NCBI RefSeq assembly: GCF_003815875.1 | Contig: NZ_CP033924.1 | Span: 4,154,001-4,218,000 of the forward strand | DNA: 64,000 nucleotides | Direction: 5' to 3' | DNA from: Chryseobacterium lactis | GTDB lineage: Bacteria > Bacteroidota > Bacteroidia > Flavobacteriales > Weeksellaceae | Shown: positions 53,304 through 63,684 of the stretch, in pieces | Numbering within the stretch: position 1 is the first letter of the stretch | How the letters are laid out: every line of letters starts with the position of its first letter | Position numbers and translations under genes: made by a program | The notes under the pieces: model-generated | Seen by the model: the letters and a program-made list of their open reading frames with translations, nothing else | Databases searched by the model: none | What the model was told of the DNA's origin: nothing

Positions 53304-54329
53304 TTATTTTGCCGTAGCGCTTAATTCAGCTTCTTTAGCTTTCATTTCTTTCACTTTATCCATATTTTTAGTTACCACATAAATTTCTTTTAGGGTAGTA
53401 ACGGCATCAAGACTCTTCGGAGCTATCTTATACCATCCTTCTGCAAATGGTAATGCCTTGGCGAATCTTTCTCTTCTGGCATCAATTAATTTAGTAGCTT
53501 CGTCCGGTTTATCTTTTCTTAAAGCATTAATTTCTCCTACTACTTTACCATCGTCACCAATCGTTGTGTAGACAAGATTCTGGTATGCTTCAGCAAAATC
53601 AGGCTTCAGCTCTACTGCTTTTTTGAATGAAGTTAAAGCATCATTAACGGTAGCTGGGGTTTTAGCCTGCATTACTCCTAAGTTGTACCAGTTTGTGGCG
53701 TCGTTAGGGTTTTTAGCTAATTGCTCTTTTAATCCCTCAACAAATTTATCCGTATTTCCTGATTGAAGATAAGCGGTAGTCTGAGCTTCTTTAAGCTTAG
53801 CATTGTTAGGGAACTTAGCCAATCCTTTTTCAATAATAGCGACAGCCTCAGTTCCTTTTTTTGCATTAAGTAACAATGAAGCTAATGTTTCATACAAGTC
53901 CGGCTCTATACTTTTCGTCTGTTCTGTTTTAAAATCAGAATAATCAGCATTCTTTTTCATCAGCTCCCAGGTAGCTTTATCAAGATTTACTACTTGTCCT
54001 GATTTCTTTTCTTTAGCAGTATAAGTAGTTTCTACTCCTGTAAATCCGGAATTAACAAGATCAGTATATATCTTGATAGATGCATCACTGTTATTGGCTA
54101 ATGCATGGCTAAGCCCTGCATAATACATATAAATTTTATTATCCTGACCATTAGCCTTTAATAAGTCGTAAATTTCTACAAACTTAGGGGCAGCAACTGC
54201 ATAGTTCTTTGCATTATATGCATCCATAGCAGCTTTGTTAGCCGTCTGAAGCTGAGCATTTACATCTGCTTTCTGTCCAAAGACGAATGCTGACGCTACG
54301 ATAGCCATTCCTAAAATTAGTTTCTTCAT
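53304..54329 (-). CDS. Secreted tetratricopeptide-repeat protein
   Basis: A 341-residue protein with a signal peptide (1-18, VFGQ). The remainder is helical, with TPR-like units such as ATNWYNLGVMQAKTPATVND and FKKAVELKPDFAEAYQNL (about 210-250). Acts as a scaffold for protein contacts in the periplasm or outer membrane; partner unknown. It begins 27 bases after gyrA, so it is likely co-transcribed. Confidence 0.85.
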   Translation of the reverse strand: MKKLILGMAIVASAFVFGQKADVNAQLQTANKAAMDAYNAKNYAVAAPKFVEIYDLLKANGQDNKIYMYYAGLSHALANNSDASIKIYTDLVNSGFTGVETTYTAKEKKSGQVVNLDKATWELMKKNADYSDFKTEQTKSIEPDLYETLASLLLNAKKGTEAVAIIEKGLAKFPNNAKLKEAQTTAYLQSGNTDKFVEGLKEQLAKNPNDATNWYNLGVMQAKTPATVNDALTSFKKAVELKPDFAEAYQNLVYTTIGDDGKVVGEINALRKDKPDEATKLIDARRERFAKALPFAEGWYKIAPKSLDAVTTLKEIYVVTKNMDKVKEMKAKEAELSATAK

Positions 54330-54356
54330 AATAACTATTTTATATTAATTGTACAT

Positions 54357-56945
54357 TTATTCTTCAGAATCAGAGTTTCCGTTTTCTTCTGCCGGAGTTT
54401 CATTTTCAGCCTGAGGAGCCCCACTATCATCTTGCTCGTCATCGAATAACAATCCTGTTCCTTCTTCAAGGTCTTCAGCATCCTCTTCTACATCTTTATC
54501 CATTGCTACTTTTGCAATGGCTGCAATTTCGTCATTTTTCTTAAGATTGATTACACGAACTCCCTGAGTGTTTCTTCCCATTACTCTCATTTCATCCATT
54601 CCCATTCTGATAGCAACACCTGATTTATTGATAATCATCAACCCATCTTCATCTGTTACGTTTTGAATAGCGATCAGATTTCCTGTTTTTTCGGTAATGT
54701 TTAGGGTGATAACTCCTTTTCCTCCTCTGTTTGTAATTCTGTAGTCTTCTACTGCAGTTCTCTTTCCGTATCCTTTTTCAGATACCACAAGTACTGTTTC
54801 GTTCTCTACGTCATTCACAACAATCATACCAATAGCTTCGTCACCGTCTTCAAGCAAGATACCTCTTACTCCAATAGATCCTCTACCTACTTCTCTTACT
54901 TTTTCTTCAGGGAAACGGATACATTTACCATTTTTGGTAGCGATCATAATCTGAGAAGATCCGTTGGTAAGGTAAGCTCCTAATAACTGGTCATTATCTC
55001 TGATTTCAATGGCATTCACCCCATTTACTCTCGGTCTTGAATAAGCTTCAAGCGAAGTTTTCTTAATGGTTCCGTTTTTCGTTACCATTACAACGCTCAT
55101 TTGGTTTACATATTCAGAATCTTTAAGATTATTGGTTCTGATATATGCTTTGATCTTATCATCAGGTTCGATATTGATAAGGTTTTGTACTGCTCTTCCT
55201 TTGGCAGTTTTGGAGCCTTCCGGAATTTCAAATACTCTTAGCCAGTAACATCTTCCTTTTTCTGTAAAGAACAACATATACTGGTGGTTGGTTGCAGAAA
55301 CAATGTATTCCAGGAAGTCAGCATCTCTTGTTGTTGCCGCTTTATTTCCTACACCTCCTCTACTTTGAACTTTATATTCTGAAAGTGAAGTTCTTTTGAT
55401 ATATCCAGCGTGAGAAATGGTAAGAACTACAGATTCATTCGGGATGATATCTTCAATAGACATCTCTCCTCCTGAATAGTCGATTTCAGTTCTTCTTTCG
55501 TCGCCGTATTTTTCTTTAACTTCAACTAATTCATCTTTAATAATCTGGAATCTTCTTGGCTCATTGGCTAAGATATCTTCCAAATTAGCAATCTCTTTCA
55601 TAATAGCGTCATACTCGTCACGGATCTTGTCAAGTTCCATTCCTGTAAGACGAGCTAATCTCAAATCAAGGATAGCCTGAGCCTGAATATCTGAAAGTTC
55701 AAATGCCTCGATCAAGCCTTCTTTCGCAGCCTGTGGGTTGGCACTGTGACGGATAATAGAAATAGCTCTGTCTAAAGAATCCTGAGTTCCGATCACCTTC
55801 ATGAAACCTTCTAAGATATGCGCTCTTTCTTTTGCTTTTTTAAGCTCAAAATGAGTTCTTCTTACAATTACTTCATGTCTGTGTTCTACGAAGTGATGAA
55901 TGATATCTTTCAGGTTCAGCTGCTCCGGTCTTCCGTGTACCAATGCAATATTGTTTACACTGAAAGAAGTCTGAAGTGCTGTATATTTATATAATAAGTT
56001 TAAGACAACGTTAGGAATCGCGTCGTTTTTCAATTCATATACAACACGAAGTCCTTTTCTATCCGATTCGTCTCTGATCTCGTGGATGCCCGGGATTTTT
56101 TCATCCTTTACAAGCTCTGCCGTTCTCGCGATCATTTCTGCTTTGTTAACCTGGTAAGGAACTTCAGTAACGATAATTGCGTTTCTGTTTCCAATCTCTT
56201 CAAAGTTAACTTTAGCTCTCAGAACCACTCTACCTCTTCCGGTATGGAAAGCATCTCTTACCCCGTCATATCCGTAGATAATACCTCCTGTAGGGAAATC
56301 CGGAGCAATAATATGCTGCATTAATTCATCGATAGTAATATCTTTATTATCGATATAGGCACAGATCGCATCTATAGACTCGGATAGATTGTGAGGAGCC
56401 ATATTTGTTGCCATCCCTACTGCGATACCTGAAGTACCGTTTACCAAAAGGTTAGGGATTTTAGTTGGCATTACCGTTGGTTCCTGTAAACTGTCATCGA
56501 AGTTATTCTGGAAATCAACTGTTTCTTTGTCTAAGTCTGAAAGAACCTCATCAGAGATTTTTTTCAATCTGGCCTCAGTATAACGCATTGCCGCCGGCGG
56601 GTCACCATCCATGGAACCGAAGTTACCTTGTCCGTCAACCTGTGGGTATCGCAAACTCCAGTTCTGGGCCATTCTTACCATTGCATCATATACAGAGGAA
56701 TCTCCGTGTGGGTGATATTTACCCAAAACATCCCCAACAATTCTCGCAGATTTTAAATATTTTCTATTAGAAAAAACCCCTAATCCATACATACCATAAA
56801 GCACTCTTCTATGAACGGGTTTCAAGCCATCTCTTACATCAGGTAACGCTCTTGAAACGATAACCGACATCGAATAATCGATATAAGATGACTTCATTTC
56901 ATCAACAATGTTGATAGGAATCAGTCTTTCTCCTTCTTTTTGCAT
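54357..56945 (-). CDS. gyrA: DNA gyrase subunit A
   Basis: Makes the transient double-strand break used for negative supercoiling. The 862-residue protein numbers like E. coli GyrA at its key sites: the quinolone region has Ser83 and Asp87 ([12 protein letters not shown]), both of the sensitive type, and the active Tyr122 lies in RYTEARL. The C-terminal beta-pinwheel follows (about 530-810) and the last ~45 residues form an acidic tail. ATG 56945 is used; the TTG two codons earlier lacks support. It leads a transcript that includes the TPR gene. Confidence 0.97.
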   Translation of the reverse strand: MQKEGERLIPINIVDEMKSSYIDYSMSVIVSRALPDVRDGLKPVHRRVLYGMYGLGVFSNRKYLKSARIVGDVLGKYHPHGDSSVYDAMVRMAQNWSLRYPQVDGQGNFGSMDGDPPAAMRYTEARLKKISDEVLSDLDKETVDFQNNFDDSLQEPTVMPTKIPNLLVNGTSGIAVGMATNMAPHNLSESIDAICAYIDNKDITIDELMQHIIAPDFPTGGIIYGYDGVRDAFHTGRGRVVLRAKVNFEEIGNRNAIIVTEVPYQVNKAEMIARTAELVKDEKIPGIHEIRDESDRKGLRVVYELKNDAIPNVVLNLLYKYTALQTSFSVNNIALVHGRPEQLNLKDIIHHFVEHRHEVIVRRTHFELKKAKERAHILEGFMKVIGTQDSLDRAISIIRHSANPQAAKEGLIEAFELSDIQAQAILDLRLARLTGMELDKIRDEYDAIMKEIANLEDILANEPRRFQIIKDELVEVKEKYGDERRTEIDYSGGEMSIEDIIPNESVVLTISHAGYIKRTSLSEYKVQSRGGVGNKAATTRDADFLEYIVSATNHQYMLFFTEKGRCYWLRVFEIPEGSKTAKGRAVQNLINIEPDDKIKAYIRTNNLKDSEYVNQMSVVMVTKNGTIKKTSLEAYSRPRVNGVNAIEIRDNDQLLGAYLTNGSSQIMIATKNGKCIRFPEEKVREVGRGSIGVRGILLEDGDEAIGMIVVNDVENETVLVVSEKGYGKRTAVEDYRITNRGGKGVITLNITEKTGNLIAIQNVTDEDGLMIINKSGVAIRMGMDEMRVMGRNTQGVRVINLKKNDEIAAIAKVAMDKDVEEDAEDLEEGTGLLFDDEQDDSGAPQAENETPAEENGNSDSEE

Positions 56946-57093
56946 AAACAAATTTTATTATAATGATATTCAGACCTTTAGCTGCAAGTCTGAAAATTAT
57001 TTATTTCGAATTTTTATTAACGGGCTAATTTACGAAAAAATTGCCGATTTTTGCCCTAGAATTTATCCACAAAATCTTAAAAATTCTTAAAAT

Positions 57094-57408
57094 ATGAGCC
57101 TATTAAGTATAACTTTCCACTGCACGAAAGATAATCTCGAAGAATGGGAAAATTATATTGATGAAACCCTGGTTTTAATGACCGAAAATTTAATGGATGT
57201 CGACAAATATATTCTTTCCGAAGTTCACAGTGATTTCATTGAGGAAGGTAAGAATTATAATCTTTTGCTGATGTTTGATAATGATGAATTAAGAAATCAG
57301 TTTATCGAAAGTGAGCTAAAAAATATAGCACAGCATGTCGAGAACAAATTCGGACAGGAAGTAATGATTTTCAATACTTTTTTAAATCCGAAAAAATCGA
57401 GATTGTAA
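57094..57408 (+). CDS. DUF4286-like small protein
   Basis: A 104-residue cytoplasmic protein with LSITFHCTKDNLEEWENYIDE and the YNLLLMFDND motif, the pattern of DUF4286, a small alpha/beta domain frequent in Bacteroidota and of unknown role. It lies divergent from gyrA and ends at a bidirectional terminator. Confidence 0.78.
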   Translation: MSLLSITFHCTKDNLEEWENYIDETLVLMTENLMDVDKYILSEVHSDFIEEGKNYNLLLMFDNDELRNQFIESELKNIAQHVENKFGQEVMIFNTFLNPKKSRL

Positions 57409-57416
57409 ATACAAAC

Positions 57417-57446
57417 AAAAAGCACTGAAATCAATCAGTGCTTTTT
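57417..57446. terminator. Bidirectional terminator between DUF4286 and a small lipoprotein gene
   Basis: AAAAAGCACTGA / TCAGTGCTTTT inverted repeat with A-run and T-run flanks. It serves convergent genes. Confidence 0.87.
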
Positions 57447-57461
57447 TATTTTTCAGTATTT

Positions 57462-57689
57462 TTATCTGTGAAATCCGTTATGGTGACCTCCTCCATAGTG
57501 ATGAAATCCTCCGTGATGTCCTCCACCATAAACATATACTCTTTCTGTATATCTTGGGCCATAACCATTGTAGTATCTTGGTCCGTAATATCCATATCCA
57601 GGCGTTCTAACTCCATAATATGCATCTGTACAGGATGACAGCGTGAATATTATTGTCATGACCATTAAAGCCTTAAACATAGTTTTCAT
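57462..57689 (-). CDS. Small Gly/Tyr/His-rich lipoprotein
   Basis: A 75-residue lipoprotein: SPII signal with lipobox LSSC (Cys20) and a mature part rich in Gly, Tyr and His (GYGYYGPRYY, then a GGGHH tail). No known family. The GGGHH tail could bind metal or simply be a disordered surface segment. Probably a real gene given the clean signal and terminator. Confidence 0.68.
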   Translation of the reverse strand: MKTMFKALMVMTIIFTLSSCTDAYYGVRTPGYGYYGPRYYNGYGPRYTERVYVYGGGHHGGFHHYGGGHHNGFHR

Positions 57690-57813
57690 TGTATTTGTAC
57701 TTTTTTATTCCGGATTAAAACAATCAATATTAATACCAAAACAGTCTGAAATTCAGACTTTAAACACAATGTTTTGTTAATTTTTTTAAAGGATTTTTTA
57801 CCTTCTTTCACAA

Positions 57814-58002
57814 TTAATATCCATTTCTTTTTTTCACCTGCCCCGGAGCGTAATCTTTGGCACTTCCTCCATATATTTTTTTGGCTTGCCCGGGTGGAAG
57901 TCTGTTTCCGTTACCATTATATCCTGTATTATCATAGGCAACACATGAAGTCAACATCAATGTAACGATAAGAACTCCCGTAATTTTAGCTATACTTTTC
58001 AT
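57814..58002 (-). CDS. Small lipoprotein with PPGQAKK motif
   Basis: A 62-residue lipoprotein with a good SPII signal (lipobox LTSC, Cys20). The mature part holds LPPGQAKKIYGGSAKDYAPG, a motif I recall from many short Bacteroidota proteins, often mislabelled as quinol oxidase subunits. Its function is not known, and no quinol oxidase genes occur here. Confidence 0.7.
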   Translation of the reverse strand: MKSIAKITGVLIVTLMLTSCVAYDNTGYNGNGNRLPPGQAKKIYGGSAKDYAPGQVKKRNGY

Positions 58003-58104
58003 TATTTTTTCTTTTCAAACTTAATCGTGAATATTGCAAGGTTAATGCCATTAGGTAAAATTGAAAAGTGGCAGCCTAGGATAAAATATTTTTATTGTTT
58101 TAAA

Positions 58105-58596
58105 CTACACAATTTCGCTTCTCTTTTCAAACATGATGACATCTTTCCATTCGCCGTTAAGCTTTCCCAGTTTTTTACGAACCCCTACGATCCTAAAGCC
58201 ATTTTTCTGATGAAATTTGATTGAAGTTTCATTTTCTGAAAAGATATTAGTCTGTAACGTCCAGAATCCGTGATCCTCGCTATCCAAAACCATTTTTTTA
58301 AGCAGCACGGAACCCAAACCTTTTCCTTGGTATTCGTTATCAAAATAAATACTTACTTCTGCGACTCCTTTAAAACACTCTCTTCTGCTTACGGGTTTTA
58401 AAGCACACCACCCTACGACTTTATTATCTTCATTTTCGAGCACCCAGCGGCAATCGTTAAAATATTCCATATCCCAGGCTTCGGCAGTGGGAATTTCTGT
58501 TTCAAAAGTGGCCATTCCACTGTCTACACCTTGTTTGAAAATCTCCAGCACCCGATTTTCATCGCTGGGAAGCATTTCTCTTAGTTCGTAATTCAT
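58105..58596 (-). CDS. GNAT acetyltransferase of the phosphinothricin-acetyltransferase type
   Basis: A 163-residue acetyltransferase. The start NYELREMLPSDENRVLEIFKQGV, the GMATFETEIPTAEAW segment and the VSIYFDNEYQGKGLGSVLL loop with GxGxG-type acetyl-CoA site are typical of the Pat/YncA group, which acetylate phosphinothricin, methionine sulfoximine or related amino acids. It follows the DUF421 gene by 5 bases and is likely co-transcribed. Confidence 0.88.
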   Translation of the reverse strand: MNYELREMLPSDENRVLEIFKQGVDSGMATFETEIPTAEAWDMEYFNDCRWVLENEDNKVVGWCALKPVSRRECFKGVAEVSIYFDNEYQGKGLGSVLLKKMVLDSEDHGFWTLQTNIFSENETSIKFHQKNGFRIVGVRKKLGKLNGEWKDVIMFEKRSEIV

Positions 58597-58601
58597 TGCG
58601 T

Positions 58602-59114
58602 TTAGTGATATTTTCTTTTTATTTTTCTCTTGATCCTTGCATAATGGGTCTGTTTGCTCTTTTCATCTTCGGAAACGACACTGATATTCCCGTCAACTTC
58701 CAATACAGACAACTTTACATTTTTTATTTTTTCAATCCCATGTTCTCTTATTGCTTCTTCCAGCTCATCTTGTGTAATTTTTACCCTGTTTAAAGCTGCC
58801 TGATCTGCCACACCATCTCTAATGAGTATAACAGGTTCATCTTCCATGAAAGCCTCAAAAGAACGGCTGGAGAACATTATTCTTTTTAAGATAAAATTAG
58901 CCACAAAAAGAACCAGCGCGGCGATAATACCTCCCTGCAATGAAGTATCCGGCCCTACCATAGCATTCTGAACGGCATTGGAAATAAGCAGTAACAAAAC
59001 CACATCCCCGGCATTAAGCTGGGAAAGCTGATTTTTACCAAATAAACGAATAGCAATTACCATGAAAAGGTAAACGCAAAGGGAACGAATGGCAACGTTA
59101 AGAATAGAATCCAC
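58602..59114 (-). CDS. DUF421 (YetF-like) membrane protein
   Basis: A 170-residue protein with three N-terminal hydrophobic segments (about 8-25, 37-55 and 60-80) and a soluble C-terminal domain. The family motif KNQLSQLNAGDVVLLLLIS and SRSFEAFMEDEPVILIRDGV are diagnostic. DUF421 proteins are membrane proteins of unclear function. First gene of a small transcript with the GNAT gene. Confidence 0.86.
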   Translation of the reverse strand: MDSILNVAIRSLCVYLFMVIAIRLFGKNQLSQLNAGDVVLLLLISNAVQNAMVGPDTSLQGGIIAALVLFVANFILKRIMFSSRSFEAFMEDEPVILIRDGVADQAALNRVKITQDELEEAIREHGIEKIKNVKLSVLEVDGNISVVSEDEKSKQTHYARIKRKIKRKYH

Positions 59115-59130
59115 AATTTTTTTATCTACT

Positions 59131-59138
59131 CAAATGTA
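59131..59138 (-). promoter_or_regulatory. -7 box of the DUF421 gene
   Basis: TACATTTG on the minus strand, exact consensus, 16 bases before the ATG at 59114. Confidence 0.65.
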
Positions 59139-59220
59139 TTGATTTTTTACTATTGATAATGAAAGTATTTTTGATTTGGTATAGCTTTTGTGACCTGTAA
59201 TAACATCAATACGCAAAATT

Positions 59221-59769
59221 ATGATGAAACAATTTCTTTTATATGTTAGTGTTTTCGTTGCCTTTGTTTCCTGCAATAAAAAAGGAGAAGCGACTTCATC
59301 GACAACAGACAGTGCCGCGATCACAAGTACAATCAACACCCTCTACAATCAGTACGGAAAATCTAATGAAATGGTCTATAATCAACCTATCTCAGGTGAT
59401 TTATTTTCTCCGGATTTGAAAAATGTTCTGGAAAAAGCCATCAATGCTTCAAAAGAAGATATTGAAAGAGTGAAGAAAAGCGACCACCCTGACGAAAAGC
59501 CTCTGTTATTTGAAGGAGCTATTTTTTCAAGTTTGTATGAAGGCTTTACAGGTTATAAAATTCAATCTATGGATATTCATGATAAGACAGCCGATGTAAT
59601 GGTACAATTTGAATATGATATGGTAAAACCGACCGTTGTCTGGAAAGATAAAGTACAACTGGTCAATTCGGAAAACAAATGGAAAATTGACAATATCAGT
59701 TTTGATAGTATAGGCAATTCAAAGAACCTTAAAGCAAGGCTGACAGAGTTTGCTCAGGCCAATCCTTAA
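59221..59769 (+). CDS. Lipoprotein, DUF3828-like
   Basis: A 182-residue lipoprotein with lipobox FVSC (Cys18), a Ser/Thr linker, and a compact alpha/beta domain of the NTF2-like kind (YNQPISGDLFSPDLKNVLEKA at the start; KVQLVNSENKWKIDNISFDS at the end), similar to DUF3828 from memory. Ligand unknown. It is divergent from DUF421 and ends at a GNRA-loop terminator. Confidence 0.78.
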   Translation: MMKQFLLYVSVFVAFVSCNKKGEATSSTTDSAAITSTINTLYNQYGKSNEMVYNQPISGDLFSPDLKNVLEKAINASKEDIERVKKSDHPDEKPLLFEGAIFSSLYEGFTGYKIQSMDIHDKTADVMVQFEYDMVKPTVVWKDKVQLVNSENKWKIDNISFDSIGNSKNLKARLTEFAQANP

Positions 59770-59774
59770 TAAAA

Positions 59775-59796
59775 AAACCGCTTGCGAAAGCGGTTT
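59775..59796 (+). terminator. GCGA-loop terminator of the DUF3828-like gene
   Basis: AAACCGCTT GCGA AAGCGGTTT hairpin with A-run and T-run flanks. It also lies just past the stop of the small peptide gene on the opposite strand and can serve both. Confidence 0.9.
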
Positions 59797-59804
59797 TGAT
59801 CTTT

Positions 59805-59939
59805 TTACGGACATTGAACGATTGGAATTTCACTACAAAAAACTTTGTCTGCCCATTCACAATACGTACAATATTGTTTTGGCTGTCCTCCGTACACTGA
59901 CTTCAAATCTAACTTAGATAGTTTCTTTACATTTTTCAT
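59805..59939 (-). CDS. Bacteriocin-like peptide with double-glycine leader, 44 residues
   Basis: Too short for usual gene calling. The minus strand encodes a leader MKNVKKLSKLDLKSVYGG, with hydrophobic Leu/Val positions and a Gly-Gly at 17-18, the pattern removed by C39 peptidase-ABC exporters. The remaining 26 residues (positions 19-44) hold four Cys (24, 27, 35, 43), including CTYC. A TAATTTTG box lies 24-31 bases before the ATG. It could be a class II bacteriocin-like or signal peptide. No peptidase exporter lies in the window, so the function is not shown. Confidence 0.78.
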   Translation of the reverse strand: MKNVKKLSKLDLKSVYGGQPKQYCTYCEWADKVFCSEIPIVQCP

Positions 59940-59962
59940 ATAGTTTTAATTTTATGGTATTG

Positions 59963-59970
59963 CAAAATTA
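59963..59970 (-). promoter_or_regulatory. -7 box of the bacteriocin-like peptide gene
   Basis: TAATTTTG on the minus strand, an exact TAnnTTTG match, 24 bases before the ATG at 59939. A TTTG at 59995-59998 could be the -33 element, although 24 bases of spacing is slightly long. Confidence 0.62.
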
Positions 59971-60099
59971 TGGGTAATTTATTTTTATATATTACAAATT
60001 CCAAGAATAATCTTACAGAATTATTACCTATAATATAAAATTAAAACAGATTCAAAATACATAACTCAAAGAACGAAAGGAAGATATGATTTTTTGTTA

Positions 60100-60504
60100 T
60101 TATCTGTTGTGGATTTCAACGGTTACCGGCATTACATAAGTATAGGCAACCATATTTTCATTTAATTTTTTACGATCCACTTTATAATCAAGATCACTTA
60201 GAACGGTTTCAATTTCTTTGCTTACCGTTTTACAATCACCGGTAGAATGTACGTTGACAATTTTTCCGTTTTTAGCGATATCAAATTTCACCACTGAATT
60301 TACAGTCCCCTGTTTATAATCAGGATTTGTAAGATCAAAATTTTCAGTCAGCTGAGTTCTGATATCATAAAACGTTTCATTTTTATTCAGTTGAATTTCC
60401 TGAATTGTATTATGATCGGTAGTTTGTGCTTTAACAGTATTAACGACTGTTATCGTTCCACAAATGAAAAGTGAGGCTATTATTATTTGAATTTTATTTA
60501 TCAT
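60100..60504 (-). CDS. Small secreted protein with TonB-C-terminal-like domain
   Basis: A 134-residue protein with a signal peptide (1-27, VKAQ). The mature domain has VVKFDIAKNGKIVNVHSTGDC and TYVMPVTVEI, reminiscent of the C-terminal beta domain of TonB-like energy transducers, but without the usual proline-rich linker and membrane anchor. It may be a periplasmic regulator or binder; the assignment is tentative. Confidence 0.7.
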   Translation of the reverse strand: MINKIQIIIASLFICGTITVVNTVKAQTTDHNTIQEIQLNKNETFYDIRTQLTENFDLTNPDYKQGTVNSVVKFDIAKNGKIVNVHSTGDCKTVSKEIETVLSDLDYKVDRKKLNENMVAYTYVMPVTVEIHNR

Positions 60505-60553
60505 AACTATTTGGTTTTAAATATTGTACTAACCTTATTTTGTATCTCTTAAC

Positions 60554-60561
60554 CAAAGTTA
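60554..60561 (-). promoter_or_regulatory. -7 box of the TonB-like gene
   Basis: TAACTTTG on the minus strand, exact consensus match. It lies 50 bases upstream of the ATG at 60504. Confidence 0.62.
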
Positions 60562-60585
60562 TTAAAATAATTTATACTAAATTCA

Positions 60586-60608
60586 TATTGAGTTAACATT
60601 GAGTTAAC
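60586..60608. repeat. Tandem 11-bp repeat with GTTAAC
   Basis: ATTGAGTTAAC occurs twice in direct succession upstream of the promoter of the TonB-like gene. It may be a binding site or a simple duplication. Confidence 0.45.
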
Positions 60609-60762
60609 ATTAAAACATAATATATTGATTTACAGGTATATAATTTTTAAAATAATTGAAAAATTAATATTGGAAGCTCATTAATCATGATAAAAACTTA
60701 GAATTAAGCTTATATCATTGACAGAAACAGGTCATTTCATCAAATATTTTAAAAACAAAAAA

Positions 60763-60790
60763 AAGAATCTGCTTTCGCAAATTCTTTTCT
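60763..60790 (-). terminator. Terminator of uvrA
   Basis: AAGAATCTGC / GCAAATTCTT inverted repeat with one mismatch; on the minus strand it is followed by TTTTTTTTGTTTTT. Confidence 0.82.
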
Positions 60791-60812
60791 ATAATTAGTT
60801 GATATTTTCTTA

Positions 60813-63641
60813 CTACAACTCCCTCTTCAAAAACTTCCCTGTCAAGCTTTTCTTCGACTTCACAATTTCTTCCGGAGTTCCCTGGGCTACAATTTGTCCA
60901 CCATGTTTTCCTCCTTCAGGACCTACGTCAATAATATGGTCTGCCAGTTTAATCACATCCATATTGTGTTCAATAATAATGAATGAGTTTCCAAGTTCTA
61001 CCAGCTTATTGATGGCATCCATCAGAATTTTCACATCTTCAAAATGAAGACCTGTTGTTGGTTCATCAAGGATATAAAGGGTATTTCCTGTTTGTCTTTT
61101 TGCCAATTCGGTCGCTAACTTGATACGTTGTGCTTCACCTCCGGAAAGGGTCGTTGACTGCTGTCCTAAGGTAATATATCCGAGGCCGACATCCTGTAAT
61201 GTTTTTACTCTAGCAAAAATCTTAGGAATCGGCTGGAAAAAATCAACGGCTTCGTCAATCGTCATATCCAGGACATCAGAAATCGATTTTCCTTTGTAGC
61301 GAACTTCCAGTGTCTCTCTGTTGAAGCGTTTTCCGTTACAGGTTTCACAATGAACGTATACATCGGGAAGGAAATTCATTTCAATCACTTTCAATCCACC
61401 ACCCTGACAGGTTTCACATCTTCCACCTTTTACATTGAAGGAGAATCTCCCCGGTTTGTAGCCACGGATTTTACTTTCCGGTAATTCGGCAAAAAGGTTC
61501 CGGATATCGGTAAACATTCCTGTGTAAGTGGCAGGATTTGAACGAGGTGTCCTTCCGATCGGCGTCTGGTCTACATCTACAATTTTGTCGATATTTTCCA
61601 GTCCTTCGATCTTTTTGTAAGGTAAAGGCTCCTGAACGGCTCTGTAGAAGTGCTTATTCAAAATCGGGTATAAAGTTCCGTTAACCAATGATGATTTACC
61701 ACTTCCTGAAATTCCTGTAACCACTACCAGCTTCCCAAGTGGGATATCTAATGTGACATTTTTAAGGTTGTTTCCGGTAGCACCTTTTAAAACAATATTT
61801 TTACCGCTTCCTGCTCTTCTTTCTGCAGGAATCTCGATCTTTCTTTTTCCGTTGATATATTGTGCCGTAATGGTATCTGCTTTCAGCAAATCTTTTGGTT
61901 TTCCCTGCCACAATATTTCTCCACCGAACTTTCCGGCTCTCGGACCAATATCCAGCACTTCATCGGCTTCCAAAATCATATCTTTATCGTGTTCTACTAC
62001 CAACACGGAGTTTCCGATATCTCTAAGATTTTTCAACGAATGAATCAATCTTTCATTATCTCTCTGGTGTAATCCGATACTCGGTTCATCAAGAATATAC
62101 AACACATTCACAAGCTGAGATCCTATCTGTGTTGCCAGACGAATCCTTTGCGATTCACCTCCGGAAAGGGTTTTTGAACTTCTACTCAGACTTAAATAAT
62201 CCAAACCGACATCCAATAAAAACTGAAGTCTGGTTTCAATCTCTTTTAAAATCTCATGAGCGATAATTTTATTTTTCTCTGAAAATTTATCTTTAACATC
62301 AGCCAACCATTCTTTTAAATCTGATAGGCTTAATCCATTAACCTCAGCAATATTCTTCCCGTCTATTTTAAAACTTAAGCTTGAAGGCTGAAGACGTGTT
62401 CCGCCGCATTCCGGACAAATTTCTTCTGTCGTAAAATGTCTTTCCAGTAAAATTGCTTCGTAAGATTCCCTTTCATCGATCATTTCTTCCATGAAAGCAA
62501 TTAAGCCATCAAAGCTGATTTTTATTTTTTTGGTAATTCCGGCATACTTAAGATCTTTGTTGAATTCTTTATGGCAGCCGTTATAAATATAATCCAGTGC
62601 TTCTTCCGGGATATCTTTTAGCGGAGTCGTCATTCCCAGTCCGAAAATCTCCAGGATATTTTTGATTTGTGAAAGAATCCATTTGTTGGATTTAATATCT
62701 TCCAAAGGCAGTAATCCGCCCTGGTTGATTGATAATTTCGGATTGTCTATAAAGTAATCGGTATTGATCTTTTTGATCATTCCTAATCCTTTACAATTGG
62801 GACAACTTCCTTTTGGCGAGTTGAATGAGAAAGTATTCGGTTCTGGTAACGCCAGTGAATGACCTGTTTCCGCATCCATCAGGTTTTTAGAAAAATATTC
62901 GATATCTGTACTTCCCAACTTCTGGATTCCGATAATTCCTTCACCCATTTCCATTGCTGTTCGCAATGATTTTTCCATTCTGCTTTCTGAAGCATTTTCT
63001 CCGATAATCCAACGGTCGATCACAATATCGATATCGTGGGTTTTATAACGGTCCAGTTTCAGATCGTATTCAATATCCTGTAATGCTCCATCAATTCTTG
63101 CCTGTCCGTACCCTTTCTTGGCCATCTGTACAAAAAGTTCATGGTAATGTCCTTTTCTTGAACGCACAACAGGAGCCAGCAACATAATCTTTTCTCCCTT
63201 GTAATTTTCTTTGATCGTCTCAAGAATCTGATCTTCGGTATAACTTACCAATTTTTGTCCGGTAGTTAATGAATAGGCATCAGAAACTCTTGCATATAAA
63301 AGACGCAAAAAGTCATACAGCTCAGTCACTGTTCCTACGGTAGAACGTGGATTTTTATTGGTTGTTTTCTGCTCAATGGCAATCACAGGAGAAAGTCCTT
63401 CAATTTTATCTACATCGGGACGCTCCAATCCTCCTAAAAACTGACGTGCATAGGCAGAAAATGTTTCTATATAACGACGCTGGCCTTCTGCAAAGATCGT
63501 ATCAAAAGCCAGTGAAGATTTTCCACTTCCTGAAAGACCGGTAATCACTACCAGTTCGTTTCGCGGAATTTTAACATTAATATTCTTTAGGTTGTGTTCA
63601 CGTGCTCCGTAAACTTCTATATATTCTGTTGATTTGCTCAT
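60813..63641 (-). CDS. uvrA: Excinuclease ABC subunit A
   Basis: Damage-recognition ATPase of nucleotide excision repair. At 942 residues it is typical. First ATPase: Walker [20 protein letters not shown] (about 34-52) with a split insertion, [12 protein letters not shown] signature (about 490); second: [17 protein letters not shown] (about 645) and [12 protein letters not shown] (about 830). Zn fingers: [19 protein letters not shown] and CETCQGGG...[10 protein letters not shown]. Promoter TATTTTTG lies at 63677-63684, terminator at 60763-60790; a monocistronic unit. Confidence 0.97.
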   Translation of the reverse strand: MSKSTEYIEVYGAREHNLKNINVKIPRNELVVITGLSGSGKSSLAFDTIFAEGQRRYIETFSAYARQFLGGLERPDVDKIEGLSPVIAIEQKTTNKNPRSTVGTVTELYDFLRLLYARVSDAYSLTTGQKLVSYTEDQILETIKENYKGEKIMLLAPVVRSRKGHYHELFVQMAKKGYGQARIDGALQDIEYDLKLDRYKTHDIDIVIDRWIIGENASESRMEKSLRTAMEMGEGIIGIQKLGSTDIEYFSKNLMDAETGHSLALPEPNTFSFNSPKGSCPNCKGLGMIKKINTDYFIDNPKLSINQGGLLPLEDIKSNKWILSQIKNILEIFGLGMTTPLKDIPEEALDYIYNGCHKEFNKDLKYAGITKKIKISFDGLIAFMEEMIDERESYEAILLERHFTTEEICPECGGTRLQPSSLSFKIDGKNIAEVNGLSLSDLKEWLADVKDKFSEKNKIIAHEILKEIETRLQFLLDVGLDYLSLSRSSKTLSGGESQRIRLATQIGSQLVNVLYILDEPSIGLHQRDNERLIHSLKNLRDIGNSVLVVEHDKDMILEADEVLDIGPRAGKFGGEILWQGKPKDLLKADTITAQYINGKRKIEIPAERRAGSGKNIVLKGATGNNLKNVTLDIPLGKLVVVTGISGSGKSSLVNGTLYPILNKHFYRAVQEPLPYKKIEGLENIDKIVDVDQTPIGRTPRSNPATYTGMFTDIRNLFAELPESKIRGYKPGRFSFNVKGGRCETCQGGGLKVIEMNFLPDVYVHCETCNGKRFNRETLEVRYKGKSISDVLDMTIDEAVDFFQPIPKIFARVKTLQDVGLGYITLGQQSTTLSGGEAQRIKLATELAKRQTGNTLYILDEPTTGLHFEDVKILMDAINKLVELGNSFIIIEHNMDVIKLADHIIDVGPEGGKHGGQIVAQGTPEEIVKSKKSLTGKFLKREL

Positions 63642-63676
63642 AATTTGGAGTGGTTTTGCCTGAAAATCACAACGTG

Positions 63677-63684
63677 CAAAAATA
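63677..63684 (-). promoter_or_regulatory. -7 box of uvrA
   Basis: TATTTTTG on the minus strand followed by CAC, exact consensus, 36 bases before the ATG at 63641. Confidence 0.7.

Larger units (their letters stand above)
60505..60812. other. AT-rich intergenic region before the TonB-like gene
   Basis: About 308 bases. It holds the TonB-like promoter, a tandem 11-bp repeat and the uvrA terminator. No gene is supported. Confidence 0.55.

Noticed and set aside
56690..56720. Quinolone-resistance mutations in gyrA
   Set aside because: Residues 83 and 87 are Ser and Asp, the sensitive type.
59130..59339. Minus-strand frame overlapping the DUF3828-like lipoprotein start
   Set aside because: Antisense to a signal-peptide-coding region and crosses the DUF421 promoter; no support.
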